Below, in pieces: positions 54,312 to 64,000 of a DNA stretch of 64,000 nucleotides. How positions within the stretch are numbered: position 1 is the stretch's first letter; each line of letters begins with the position of its first letter. The position numbers and the translations under genes are program-made. Source of the DNA: Jaltomata sinuosa (Eukaryota > Streptophyta > Magnoliopsida > Solanales > Solanaceae); assembly GCA_003996215.1 (NCBI GenBank), contig QJPP01007589.1:1-64000 (forward strand), written 5' to 3'. Under the pieces are notes generated by a model. It was not told the DNA's origin, did no database searches, and worked only from the letters and a program-made list of their open reading frames with translations.

Positions 54312-55280
54312 TTACTCTAAGATTAGACCACGAACGTGTGGCTGTGTCTTGAATGCTCTCTTTTGGTGCGGTCTCCGTAAAATGGACATGTAACTTTTCT
54401 TCTTTTTTGTCTTTGCAGGCTGATGATCCCTGTCGGCTAATTTGGAAGAATTCAAGAACGGATGCTCCAAGAGCAAGTCTGCAGTCTAACGCGAGCAGGG
54501 ATTCTTGACTAGACAACTTCTGAGAAAATCTTTTGCATCTCTTGACAGCTTCTCATTCTCCAGATTTGGTTCCTCAGACGCAATTCGGTCTAGCACATCA
54601 GCCTTTTCATTCGATTCCCACAGGGGTTCTCCAGTGAGCAACTCGTAGACAGTGCAGCCAATAGCCCAAATATCAACTTCCTGTCCGTAGTCATAGTGGA
54701 GCACGAATTCTTGTGCCATGTAACTTTTCGTTCCCCTCAACTCGTGATATCCAAACCAGGTCTGTTCTAGAGTCAGAGCAAGTCCAAAATCGGCAATCTT
54801 GGCGATTTCATCATCTCCCACAAGAAGAATATTGTGGGGCTTTATATCGCAGTGAATGATTCCTCGGCCGTGAACTTGAGTTAATTAGCCCCAAAAAAGC
54901 ATTCTTTGTATGCTTTTGAACTTCAAACTCCGGTAGCCCATTCCTAGAATAATTGTTCTGAAGATAATCTGCTAGACTTCCACCGGAGGCATACTCGAGC
55001 AATAAATTGTAAAGTACGAATTGATCTTCTTCCGTCATGCTACCTCCGAAACAGCGTATTATGTAAGGAGAATCTTAAAACAATTGGAAGAAATCCTTTT
55101 TCTTCTTGAAGGGACTCAGAATTAGTGAAGAGAGATGATTTAACATCAATGAGAGGTGGAAGATGAACACCGTCAAGTGTTTGATTATCGAAACAGGAGG
55201 TGGATGCTAAAGAAACGACCGAAGCCACCTTTACCGAGGATTCTCCCTCTCTTTCACAACACTTTCGATTCTTCCGCCAT
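54312..55280 (-). pseudogene. MAPKKK-type protein kinase pseudogene
   Basis: From ATG 55280 the intronless kinase shows a glycine loop (GRILGKGGFG), the hinge-side segment (LLLEYASGGSLADYL), the catalytic loop GIIHCDIKPHNILLV, ADFGLALTLEQTWF, and the activation/APE region with MAQE in place of MAPE. DIWAIGCTVYELLTGEPLWE and the end segment (NPCSR, stop, TADLLLEHPFLNSS) follow. It resembles the short plant MAPKKK17/18-20 group. Lesions are TGA at 55254-55256 and TAG at 54486-54488 (both where Trp is usual), plus frameshifts near the glycine loop (about 55220), near 55075 and near 54880. It is not expected to be active. Confidence 0.88.
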
Positions 55281-56826
55281 TACAACAATGAATGTATAGC
55301 AGAAAGGGTAACAATTAGGATTGTTTGGAAACAAGAGAATGAATGAAGCAACAAACGAGAGCTTCATCAGTTTTATATAGGTGTGATTTTCTTGTTTTTT
55401 GTTTCCGACACGGTCTAGGATTAACTTTTCAAGTTTTATTAATGCTAATTAATTGTACTCCAAGTAACAAAAAAAACAAATTCGTTCACTATTTTTTTAT
55501 GTAGCTAGCGCTACGGTGCTTAAATTTAATTTTTGAAATAAATCTTAAATTATACTCACTCCCATTGCAATTTATTTTTCCTAATTTCTTTCTTAGTACA
55601 TTTTAAAAAGAATGTGTCTTTTTCTTTTTTGATAACTCTTTAATTGTAACTTTCCACGACATATTTAAAACCACAAGATTAAAAGACATTTTAATACATT
55701 CTACATATCTTTAGTACCTCAACGCTCACACCTTGAAATTAATGAGTCAGCTGTCATGTGGACGAAATTTTATGGCAAATTAAGTTGTCACGCGTCTTTT
55801 GAAGGTTGTATTCAGCTTCAGGTGTATTTTGATAAATAGTTGAAATAGTTTGTGACAGTTAAGGTAGGAAACACAAACAACTGATAGTTCATTTATGAAA
55901 CTCTAAAAAAAATTACTTCATGTGTATTTTTGACCATTATCCATCTACAAAAAGTCACATGTTAGTGGCAACTTGATGTTTTCTGCTTCAATTATTTTGA
56001 GAGGCATTAAGATCTTTTGGCCACTTATAAATATATGTAATTTGATAATTTTACTATAATTGTACAACAAGTTGAGTGATCAACTCTGGTTATCATGTTC
56101 TTTCTCTTTTAGAGGGTGTTCGTTTTTATTCTTTTTCCTTTCATTCATTTTTTATTTGATAGAGATGAAGGTAAGCACAACCATTATTTAGTGTAATATT
56201 ATTACATCGAAGAATAACTCTTTCTACAAGGAAGGGAATACAACGCGAATGTTGTGAAAATTTTAGGAAAATGACATGTTTAATTCGATCATAATTTGGA
56301 TCATTCAATCTAATTGCATTCTATCTCATTATAGTTACATCCACACTATGTAGTAATTTGTAAATAAGGTAGGAAAACATTATAAGTATGTTAGTCTGAT
56401 TTGATTTAAAGAACAAAAAATTTGTAAATAAGGAAGTTACATCTATTCTTTTCACTTCTCTTTTTTGTTAGGGAACTCTCTCCCTAACTCGAATGGGTTC
56501 AAAATATCCTTCATCTTGCATGAGCTAACAGTTGTTACAATAGACCTGAAAAATGATAAAGTTGATGAGCTCAAGCTATTCTGACAATACAGTACTGGTT
56601 AATAAGCTCTTATTCTAAAAACATCAGAGTACAAACAAGACCAGTCTAATTACCTCATGAAGTGATCGGTATGTTAATGTACAAGAAGCTTCCATCCAAT
56701 TTAGCCTAGAAGCCTCTGAATTGAAATGGTTGTACCGTAGCTATGCCCCGGTGAAATCCCTTGCTGTCTTCCACTTTCCGAGAAGTAGCTGTTTTCATCT
56801 CTAGTGACAAGGCCTAAGCATAGCCT
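55281..56826. other. intergenic, no gene recognised
   Basis: AT-rich sequence between the kinase pseudogene and the PPR gene. It would contain the pseudogene's old promoter and the PPR 3' UTR (next to 56826). No conserved repeat was identified. Confidence 0.6.
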
Positions 56827-59800
56827 TCAACCCACTTGCTTTAAAACATTTTCTACATCCTCCAAAGAAGCAGCATTTTGGTTTCTCGCAGCAAGCTCCC
56901 CCGATGAATCATTTTGATCATCATCGGGCATTAAAGAACCTACTTTACTGTCCTTAAGTAAATCAGAAAAAGTAATAGAGTCTGATATCCAACCAAATCT
57001 TGTCATAGCCTTGATTACTAGGCATACTTCATTTGTATCAGTATCACCTTTGAGTGAAAAACTGCGAGCTATAGCACTACAAGTTGAATGATTGAGCACA
57101 AATCCTTTCTCCCCCATCTCAAGAAGAAATTCCAATGCTTTCCCATACTTCCCATCCAAGCACAAAGCTTCAATTAGTGACTCACAGGCGCTTACACTTA
57201 GAGGGGTGCCCTTCTCCAACATTCCTGTGAATAACTTGAATGCGTCAAGTATGTTCCCTTCTTTAGAGAAAGCATCCAGCACAATGGAAAGAGTGTCATT
57301 CTCAGGATTGATACCCTTCCTCACCATTTCTTGGAATACGGCACAAAGTCTTGATCTCTCACCTATCGTATGATAGCCATGAAAAATTCTACTGTAAGTT
57401 GCATCCTTAGGTACAAGATGCCTTTCTTGCATTTTTGATATCAGCACTTCTGCTTCCTCCATTAGTCCATCCTTGCATAGCTGCTCAACAAGCATCGTAT
57501 ACGTGTCCTGATCAAGTTCAATGCGTCCCTCTATCATCTTTTCCAGAAGCTGCTTAGTTTCCACCACATTTCCATTCTTCAAGAATCCATTAATTAATGT
57601 GTTAAAAGCTTTAGTGGAAGCTATTCCCATTTGCAACATTTCCTGAAGCAAGTCCTGAGCTTTCTGCAAGTTCCCAGACTTACAGCATCCACCAAAAAGA
57701 ACATCATAAATTATCCTATCCGGGGAAAGACCCCTAAGTATCATAGAGTCAAACAAGCCAAATGCCTCGGACAATTGTCCTCCTTTAGCTAAACCAGTTA
57801 TCATGGTAGTGTATGTTGCTCTATTTGGTCCCAAACCTTCTTTTAAGATGATATTGAATATAATTTTAGCTCTCTCAGTTTGACCTGTGTTAAGCAGCTC
57901 AGCAATCAAGAGATTGCGAGTACGTAAGCTGGGACAGATACCTCTGGTTTGCGATTCCTCATAAAGGGTAAAGGCCTTTTCAATATCAGAGTGTTTAACA
58001 AAATAACAGATGAGAGATTTATACGAGGAAACATCAGCAACCAGATTCTTGCCATGAAGTTCTGAAATGACTTCAGCTGCTTCTAGCATTTTTCCGTTCA
58101 CCAAGAGACCATGAAGGAGGACAAGATAGGCCTCACACACTTCCAAAACCCCCAGAGCAAGCATACTTCTAAGTACCCCAAAGGCTTCGCTTACCTTACC
58201 ACTTTTGCAGTTCGCATTGATCAAAGCACTATAAATTGCTTTGTTGGGCTTAAACCCATGATGCAGCATCTGAAATAAATATCTTTCTGCATTTTGCAAC
58301 TCCCCTTCTCCACAATATCCAATAATGAAGGCTTCATAAGTATCCTGGTCTGGTTTTAGGCCTCTATCCAGCATTTCAACCAAGCAACTTTGAGCAGCTT
58401 TCATCTCCTGCGTCCCGCATAGGCCCTTTATAAGAATCTTGTAATGGGGAGTAGCTGGAATAATCCCATGCTCATGCATTGCCTCCAAAAAACACCTCAA
58501 CTGTTGTAAGTAGCCTTTACGAGAATAATTCATCAACAAAGTTCTCCAGGTATGAGCATTTCGCTTTCCATTCTTCGTTATCAAGTCTGGAAGAGAAGAC
58601 ATAGCTGAGTCTGGATCCTTATTGCGGCAGAGACAATCAGTTATCATACAATAGGTTGACTCGACAGGGGCCAGATTTTTCTTCTTCATTTCTTCAAAAA
58701 GCTCCAAGGCAGTGGCAACATTACCCCTTTGACAATGTCCATCAATCAAAAAGGTATAAGTAGTCAAATCAGGCCCGATACCTTCTCTAGTCATCTCATC
58801 CACAAGTTCATATGCCTTCTCCATCTTACCACACTTGCAGAGCCCAAGAAGACGTGTATTGCACAGGGCTAAATCAATGCCTTTAGCATCCTTTATATCC
58901 TTCATTTTAAAGGCCTCATCCACATCATAATGTCTCAAGTAACAATCTAGTAAAGCTTCATAAGCAACTGTATCAGGCTTCACTCCCCTCTCAGTCATCT
59001 CAGCTAATACCATTATTGCCTCACTAAATCTATTCGCAGCACAAAGCCCATTAATAAATGTGGTATAAATATATCGATTAGGGACTAACAACTTAGCAAG
59101 CATGCTTTTTTTAAGCTCAATTGCCTCATCCACATGCCCAGCTCTAAACAACTCCTTCATCAAAAAGTTGTAAGTTAACATATTTGAACAAAGGACCTTC
59201 TCTTCCATCTCAGCCAATACTTTCTGGGCATCACTAAAGTTCCCCTCTCTACAATGAGCATCCACCATACTGGCATACGTAAGGGCATCGAAGGTAACAT
59301 TTGCTTCACGCATTGCATTACAGACTCGCCAAAACAATCTAAAGTTACTATCTTTCAACAAATCCGTCAATAAACGATTACAATACAACAAACTAGGGAC
59401 ACAATCAAGTTCTTCATTACGAGCAAAAACAACACTAGCAGCTTCAAACAAGTACCCTTTCTCCCTATACTTATCCATCAACAACCAAAATATCACATTA
59501 TCAAATTTTCTTGACTCATCGAATTCTTCACGACAATTATCAAAAGATTTCAAAACATCTAAAGGGGGTAAACCAAACCTGATCACAATTTCAAGAACAG
59601 ATTTAGCAGGACCATACAAATTGTTACTACATAAAAGGGCAGCTAGAAATGAGTGAATTTCCAAATCTGATTGAATACCCACTTTGTGTTTGGACCATTG
59701 GAAGAAACTGAGGAGGCGTTCAAGGTGATTACTCAATTGATCTTGATGAAGAACAGAACGAACCACATCTGGGTTTAGCTTCTTTTTTAATCTTGAGGAT

Positions 59801-59955
59801 TGAATGAGGCTTTTCCAGTTCTTGTGTTTGAGAATTTCGGTGAGTTCTTGGACCAAGATTAGGTTGTTTTGGGAAAGCTGAGACTTGCAATAATGTCTGT
59901 GAAATGCAGTTTGTTCGATACATTTTGTGATTCTTGTATGAAAAATCCTCCACAT
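56827..59955 (-). CDS. P-class pentatricopeptide repeat protein, At5g61990-like
   Basis: An intact, intronless 1042-codon gene. Residues 1-45 are Arg/His-rich with few acidic residues (MWRIFHTRITKCIEQTAFHR), consistent with a mitochondrial targeting peptide. A conserved leader (ILKHKNWKSLIQSSRL, NPDVVRSVLHQ, RLLSFFQWSKHK) follows. From about residue 220 come some 22 tandem 35-residue PPRs (for example GPDLTTYTFLIDGHCQRGNV). The C-terminus is acidic with no E or DYW domain, so it is P-class. Such proteins bind organellar RNA and act in splicing, stability or translation. The leader and repeat order recall Arabidopsis At5g61990, though this is from memory. The start ATG at 59953-59955 is the only one before the targeting region. 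No lesion was seen. Confidence 0.95.
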   Translation of the reverse strand: MWRIFHTRITKCIEQTAFHRHYCKSQLSQNNLILVQELTEILKHKNWKSLIQSSRLKKKLNPDVVRSVLHQDQLSNHLERLLSFFQWSKHKVGIQSDLEIHSFLAALLCSNNLYGPAKSVLEIVIRFGLPPLDVLKSFDNCREEFDESRKFDNVIFWLLMDKYREKGYLFEAASVVFARNEELDCVPSLLYCNRLLTDLLKDSNFRLFWRVCNAMREANVTFDALTYASMVDAHCREGNFSDAQKVLAEMEEKVLCSNMLTYNFLMKELFRAGHVDEAIELKKSMLAKLLVPNRYIYTTFINGLCAANRFSEAIMVLAEMTERGVKPDTVAYEALLDCYLRHYDVDEAFKMKDIKDAKGIDLALCNTRLLGLCKCGKMEKAYELVDEMTREGIGPDLTTYTFLIDGHCQRGNVATALELFEEMKKKNLAPVESTYCMITDCLCRNKDPDSAMSSLPDLITKNGKRNAHTWRTLLMNYSRKGYLQQLRCFLEAMHEHGIIPATPHYKILIKGLCGTQEMKAAQSCLVEMLDRGLKPDQDTYEAFIIGYCGEGELQNAERYLFQMLHHGFKPNKAIYSALINANCKSGKVSEAFGVLRSMLALGVLEVCEAYLVLLHGLLVNGKMLEAAEVISELHGKNLVADVSSYKSLICYFVKHSDIEKAFTLYEESQTRGICPSLRTRNLLIAELLNTGQTERAKIIFNIILKEGLGPNRATYTTMITGLAKGGQLSEAFGLFDSMILRGLSPDRIIYDVLFGGCCKSGNLQKAQDLLQEMLQMGIASTKAFNTLINGFLKNGNVVETKQLLEKMIEGRIELDQDTYTMLVEQLCKDGLMEEAEVLISKMQERHLVPKDATYSRIFHGYHTIGERSRLCAVFQEMVRKGINPENDTLSIVLDAFSKEGNILDAFKLFTGMLEKGTPLSVSACESLIEALCLDGKYGKALEFLLEMGEKGFVLNHSTCSAIARSFSLKGDTDTNEVCLVIKAMTRFGWISDSITFSDLLKDSKVGSLMPDDDQNDSSGELAARNQNAASLEDVENVLKQVG

Positions 59956-61963
59956 AGTTTTAGGAATTTTTCAGTGGCTATGGAGGATTTGGAGGGTGGG
60001 GTTTTTGTACTTTGTTTTTTCCTTTTCAGCTAAAAAGCAAAACAAGAGTGGAGAATGGAGTCGCTTCACTGAACCCTAGAATTGTAATTCGAAATTTCCT
60101 AAAATGATCATCGGACAGTTGCTGCAATTTTAAAAAAATTCCATTGGTGTTTTTTTTTTATTTTTGGTTGCAAAGATGTTAGTGTATCAAATATCATTAC
60201 CAAATGAAAAATTGGTAAGGTTTTATCTTTCTACCTCAGTTAATGGTTAAAGACACAATTAAACTATCACTTTTTTGCGAGTATTGTTCTGTGTATCACT
60301 TCTTCGGTATGAAAATACATTTCGATGTTGATTTGACTTACACGCTCTTGTTATCGTGTGGAAATAATATTTGATCAATTCAGAATCAAGGTATGTTTTA
60401 ATACAAACGGAGTGACAGTTTAAATAGATAAATGAAACAATGGATAATTATAATATGAAACTCGCGAAAAGTGATATTTTAAATGTGTTTTTTTTAATTA
60501 TATTCTCTATTCAATTTCATTATGCGTGATTTGATGATTTTGATATTACTCTTTGAAATTATACCATGTTAATCAAATTTAGAAGAAAGAATGGATTAAA
60601 ATTTCTCTAAACTATCACGTTCTTATTAATTTCATACTTAAACTATAGCTAGTTTGCATTACCGCTGAACTACAACTTTCATATGTTAACCACAAACTCC
60701 CCTTCAAAACTATCACATTTTTTTTAGTTTCATACTTAAATTATGTCTAATTTATGTCACCTCCGAACTATGACTTTCCTAAACCTCTTTGCTCATTATA
60801 TGTTATGTAAGTGTATTCACACTCCCAAAAAACTTTTAAAAATGCCAAATCACATTATACATCTTATTTTACTATTATTTTCAGATTTCGTTTGCTTATT
60901 AATAGTTTTAATTATAACATAAATAAGTAAACTTAAAGAAAAACAAAATTTAAGTAAAAAAGAATTAAAAGTTAAAAGAAAGATATTAAAAAAAAAAGTA
61001 AAGAGAAAAATATAAGAGACGCTATTTTTGTTTCATTTCGCTGAGAGCTCTCTGGTTGTATAGAAAAATTGAAACAAACTAGTTCTCATTTAGTTTGATT
61101 TTTCAGTGATTTTAATCTATAATATTTTATTTTATCATGTCTTGGGGTATAAAGGTATGAATCAAAGTATCGTGAACATAAAAGTCCTAAGCTTTGAGAC
61201 GTTGATAAAACATATCTATATATTCACATGTTCATTTCAGTCTCCTTCCTCTATTTTGCTTAGTCCATAACTTAATTAGTCATTGTAAAATCCAATGGCT
61301 TTTCTTGCGCCTCTAAGAAAGTGATTATACACACTTTGCCATTTATAACAGGACTGAGCAACATCCAACAGCTCCGGTCCTTCTGGTTTGCACTAAAGTG
61401 GCTTAAGTAGCCCTCGAGAAGTCCGTTTATTCTCTCCATCTGAGCTTTCAAAGATATACCGACCTACGGCATCTGATGGTCAAATGCCATAGATCGTCTT
61501 CTAATGTTAATTCGTGAGACAGTTTTTTTAGACTTGATAGTTCAATTAAATTTTTTTAAAAAAAGATGTAAATAGAACAAGTTACAAAACAGTTAATTGT
61601 GTTAGATCTTCGTTTGAAAAATGCCCGTCAAGTACGAGAAATAGAGTAAATTGCCTTTATTTTGATTTTGGTCCCAAACATACCCTTATCACTGGTAGAT
61701 TGGTTTAGATTTGCCCCTCAACTACGAGAAATACAACAAAATTGCCCTCCATTTGAATTTGGTCCCAAATTGACACATGAGTATGAGCTAGTCCACTCAT
61801 GATAAGGGCAATTCTCAAATCTTATACATTGCAAATCACACACTGCTCCGTTGTGCAAGAACTGAGGCAAGCAAATTGTTCAATGGAAAAGCAAGGGTAA
61901 TAGAACATATAAATTCTTTGCCTTGGAGAGGAAATCCAGCACGCGATGAATAGACGAAGTCAA
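59956..61963. other. intergenic with two short direct duplications
   Basis: The PPR promoter and 5' UTR lie to the left. A unit with 'aactatcac(g/a)tt...catacttaaa' occurs twice at about 60607-60800. Another with 'tacgagaaata...tttggtccca' occurs twice at about 61620 and 61711 (period about 91 bp). The latter has the 'gggtaaattgccc' wording typical of Mutator-like MITE arms. No coding region was recognised. The uL18 3' UTR lies at the right edge. Confidence 0.55.
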
Positions 61964-62320
61964 TCAAACCAATTCTATGCCTGCTTCTCTCACTGAATCG
62001 ATAACTGCTTTCACCTTTCCATGGTATCTTTGTTCTCTCTTAAAGAAAACAGATATGGCAGGAACTCCTTTAGCCTGCAACCGCTCTCCCAACAACTTAC
62101 CTATTTTTGCTGCAGCAGCAACATCTCTAGTATTTTCTTTTCCTTCTACCATGGCAAGCCGTAGGCCTTTCTCTTGTGTACTTGCAGAAGCAGCCACTGT
62201 TGCTGTTGGTGTGTGAACTACTTGAGCATTTACATACTTGTTCGTGAAGTGCATCCTCAGCACGTAAGGTTTGAGATACTTCATCACTCTGTCTGGTCTA
62301 ACTGGTGGAGGAATCACCAT
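61964..62320 (-). CDS. uL18-family ribosomal protein (L18p/L5e)
   Basis: A 118-residue protein starting MVIPPPVRPDRVMKYLKPYV, followed by LRMHFTNKYVNAQVVHTPTA, ENTRDVAAAAKIGKLLGERL and FFKREQRYHGKVKAVIDSVR, ending AGIELV. This is the plant L18p/L5e family, which binds 5S rRNA in bacterial-type large subunits. Location in mitochondria is likely but no targeting peptide is visible. The ATG at 62318-62320 lies two bases after a CAAAGCAG acceptor, so a leader intron with an upstream non-coding exon is expected. An AAG/GTGAGA donor near 62459 is a candidate. KGLRLAMVEGKENTRD is slightly longer than I expect for the family. The gene is intact. Confidence 0.9.
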   Translation of the reverse strand: MVIPPPVRPDRVMKYLKPYVLRMHFTNKYVNAQVVHTPTATVAASASTQEKGLRLAMVEGKENTRDVAAAAKIGKLLGERLQAKGVPAISVFFKREQRYHGKVKAVIDSVREAGIELV

Positions 62321-62870
62321 TTCTGCTTTGAGGAAACAAAGATATATCAAAAGAAGTATCATCAAGGAGGTTAACTGAAATATGAAAAGATCTCAGCAGA
62401 GGTCTCAACATTCAGGAAGTACTTCTCATCCTCGAGAAATGCAGTTTTGATTCTCACCTTGAAGCTAATTAGTACTACTTGTAACAGATAGCTAAAGTTG
62501 AGTACAAAGCAACCTTCTATAAGTTGGCTTCACAGAGCTAAGTGACAAATCAAGCAAAAAAAAAGAGTTAAGCAAGATCTACAACTTGACAGACCATTTA
62601 AGACTCTGCTTTCATCCTTCACTTTCTGACCAATGGGAATTATTTTTAGCCAGACCCCTGCGAGCTTCATCTAAAAATTGAATCAAATTCCCAGTAGGGG
62701 TACTGAAAATGAACCAATATCATCAAGGAAATTACGGACAAGCAAGAACCCCCTAATGTTCAGAGCACAACTAAATAAGGATTTGATCATTTGAAGACAC
62801 AATAGTTGATCAATTTACAAATCTACTCTTAGGCAGTACCATTTTCTCCAAAATTTTGATGCTCCTCTTG
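62321..62870. other. uL18 leader intron and 5' region, no coding
   Basis: It holds the acceptor at 62323-62324 and a candidate donor near 62459. The rest is non-coding with no recognised element. Confidence 0.5.
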
Positions 62871-62879
62871 AATATATTT

Positions 62880-62975
62880 TCTTCTTTTTATGACATTGGT
62901 GTATGGGAACTTGAAACCTCATGGTTCTCAAACTCACTTAATTGACCACTAGGTCACACGCTTGGGTGCAAGCTC
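62880..62975 (-). repeat. Au-type SINE head fragment
   Basis: The minus strand shows GTGTGACCTAGTGGTCAATT, GAGTTTGAGAACCATGAGG and a degenerate box B, then runs into unrelated sequence. The body and tail of the SINE are missing. Confidence 0.65.
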
Positions 62976-63154
62976 CTCTTAAACATATTTGAAAAATAAT
63001 CTCTCATTTCAGATCAAGAGAGGTAACGTCCCATTTACTACCTTATACAATTATGTGGACGACAACAGAAAAGGAGAAGATGGGTCTGAGATCAAGGCAA
63101 CCGCGGGTAGAAAACAACACAAAGGGAGCACGTAAGCTTGTCCGGCAAGGTACA

Positions 63155-63460
63155 GACTGGGAGGGGCAGATTTAGGATTTACGAAGATGGGTGCACTATT
63201 ACGAAGAGGTAGTCACTCATTACACTTTTGAAATTATAGTTTCAAAATTATTTTGTTTTTAAAAATTTTGGTATTTTTGTACATATATATCTAAATTCCA
63301 TGTGAAATTTGTGGATCAGTTGAACCTATTGATTATATACTACATCTCCCACCAGTGTTTAGGGAAGCGTGAAGCGAAAAAAAGCGACAAGGTCCTGCTT
63401 CACGCTTTAAGCGAAGCGTGAAGCGAAGCGCTCGCTTCATTGATGTGAAGTGCAATTTAA
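63155..63460. repeat. interspersed repeat pieces
   Basis: 63155-63345 starts GGGGCAGATTTAGGATTTAC and GGGTGCACTATTA, common in Solanaceae non-coding DNA. 63358-63450 has repeated 'gaagcg(t/a)' words (AAGCGTGAAGCGAA twice). No coding function was seen. Confidence 0.45.
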
Positions 63461-63529
63461 AAGGAAAAAGGAAAAAGACCAAAATAAATAGAGACAATAT
63501 ATATAAGCAAAAGATCATATTAAAAACTA

Positions 63530-64000
63530 ATAAAACGCCACGTTCTCCGGTCACCATCGACCAGTGAACGCCACTAGCCGCCACCCCTCTCTCTAGCTGG
63601 ACGCCGGTCAGATCTGCTCCGGCTAGATCTGCTCCGGCCGGATCTGATTCATTATCTTGCTCTCTTTGTTTATTTTCTTTGTGTTTTTGGTATATCTTCT
63701 CCTTGCAGGTCCTTTACAACCTCAGATCCGGCATCCACCGAGCTTCCGACGACCACCAAGACTCCGGCGAACAAGAAGATTCCGGCGACCAATTTCGCCA
63801 CCCCACCTTGCCGGAATCCAACCACTTTAGCAAGCAGACCGTCCTTCTCTCCTCACAGTTTGACCCCGGTGACTTCTATCCCTAGCTGTTATTTTCTTCC
63901 TCAGTTTTTTGTCTAGTTTTTAAAAATTTTAAATTTTATATTGATTTTGACGTCTAGTGTATTCGGGAAGCAAATTATTGGCTCTATATCGTGTTTGGTA
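63530..64000. other. CCGG-rich 5'-leader-like sequence
   Basis: AGATCTGCTCCGGC is repeated in tandem at about 63608-63648. It is followed by a pyrimidine-rich stretch, a TTGCAG acceptor-like site at 63703-63708 and an open + strand stretch to 63885 (ASDDHQDSGEQEDSGDQFRH). This resembles retrotransposon leader or LTR sequence more than a host gene. No family was recognised and the window ends here. Confidence 0.3.

Noticed and set aside
57092..57373. Plus-strand 93-codon frame
   Set aside because: It is antisense within the intact PPR gene.

Overview
This is a plant nuclear window, almost certainly from a Solanaceae species. The evidence is AT-rich intergenic DNA, intron-split genes with GT-AG borders, copia, gypsy, LINE, SINE, hAT, Mutator-like and Helitron elements, Au-type and (TTG)n-tailed SINEs, and an endogenous caulimovirid cluster of the kind found in nightshades. 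The genus cannot be fixed from the sequence alone.

Region 1 (1-16.2 kb) is the 3'-truncated body of an ADA2a-type transcriptional adaptor gene on the minus strand. Ten exons can be placed at base resolution and their phases all agree. One 10.9-kb intron (2241-13104) holds two copia retrotransposons with intact LTRs and 5-bp target duplications (3110-8025 and 8563-13022). The first of these carries a nested hAT-type MITE (4918-5270). Smaller MITEs and SINEs sit in the other introns. One exon (13249-13375) has a single-base frameshift in an AT run, and one intron uses a GC donor. The exon with the start codon was not found.

Region 2 (16.7-37.1 kb) is a repeat island. A gypsy-like solo LTR (about 16.7-22.75 kb) is split by a 3.7-kb non-autonomous LTR element (17459-21138) whose interior encodes unrecognised proteins rather than gag-pol. 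Next come a 5'-truncated LINE reverse transcriptase (23.55-25.6 kb), a rearranged endogenous pararetrovirus (25.7-35.6 kb) with an inverted duplication and a nested Mutator-like MITE (31553-32408), and a LINE ORF1 remnant (35.64-37.03 kb). All viral reading frames are broken.

Region 3 (37-53.7 kb) holds a Helitron (39142-41676) carrying a fragment of a GID1 gibberellin-receptor gene, a diverged tandem repeat array (43.2-44.05 kb), a LINE tail, and a two-level nest. In the nest a hAT element (46629-50572, 8-bp TSD, frameshifted transposase) lies inside a Mutator-like element with TIRs of about 215 bp (46342-51283, 9-bp TSD).

Region 4 (54.2-64 kb) is gene-bearing and all on the minus strand. 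It holds a decayed MAPKKK-type kinase pseudogene, an intact intronless 1042-codon P-class PPR gene (56827-59955) resembling Arabidopsis At5g61990, and a uL18-family ribosomal protein gene (61964-62320). The best-supported functional genes are the PPR gene, the uL18 gene and possibly the ADA2a gene.
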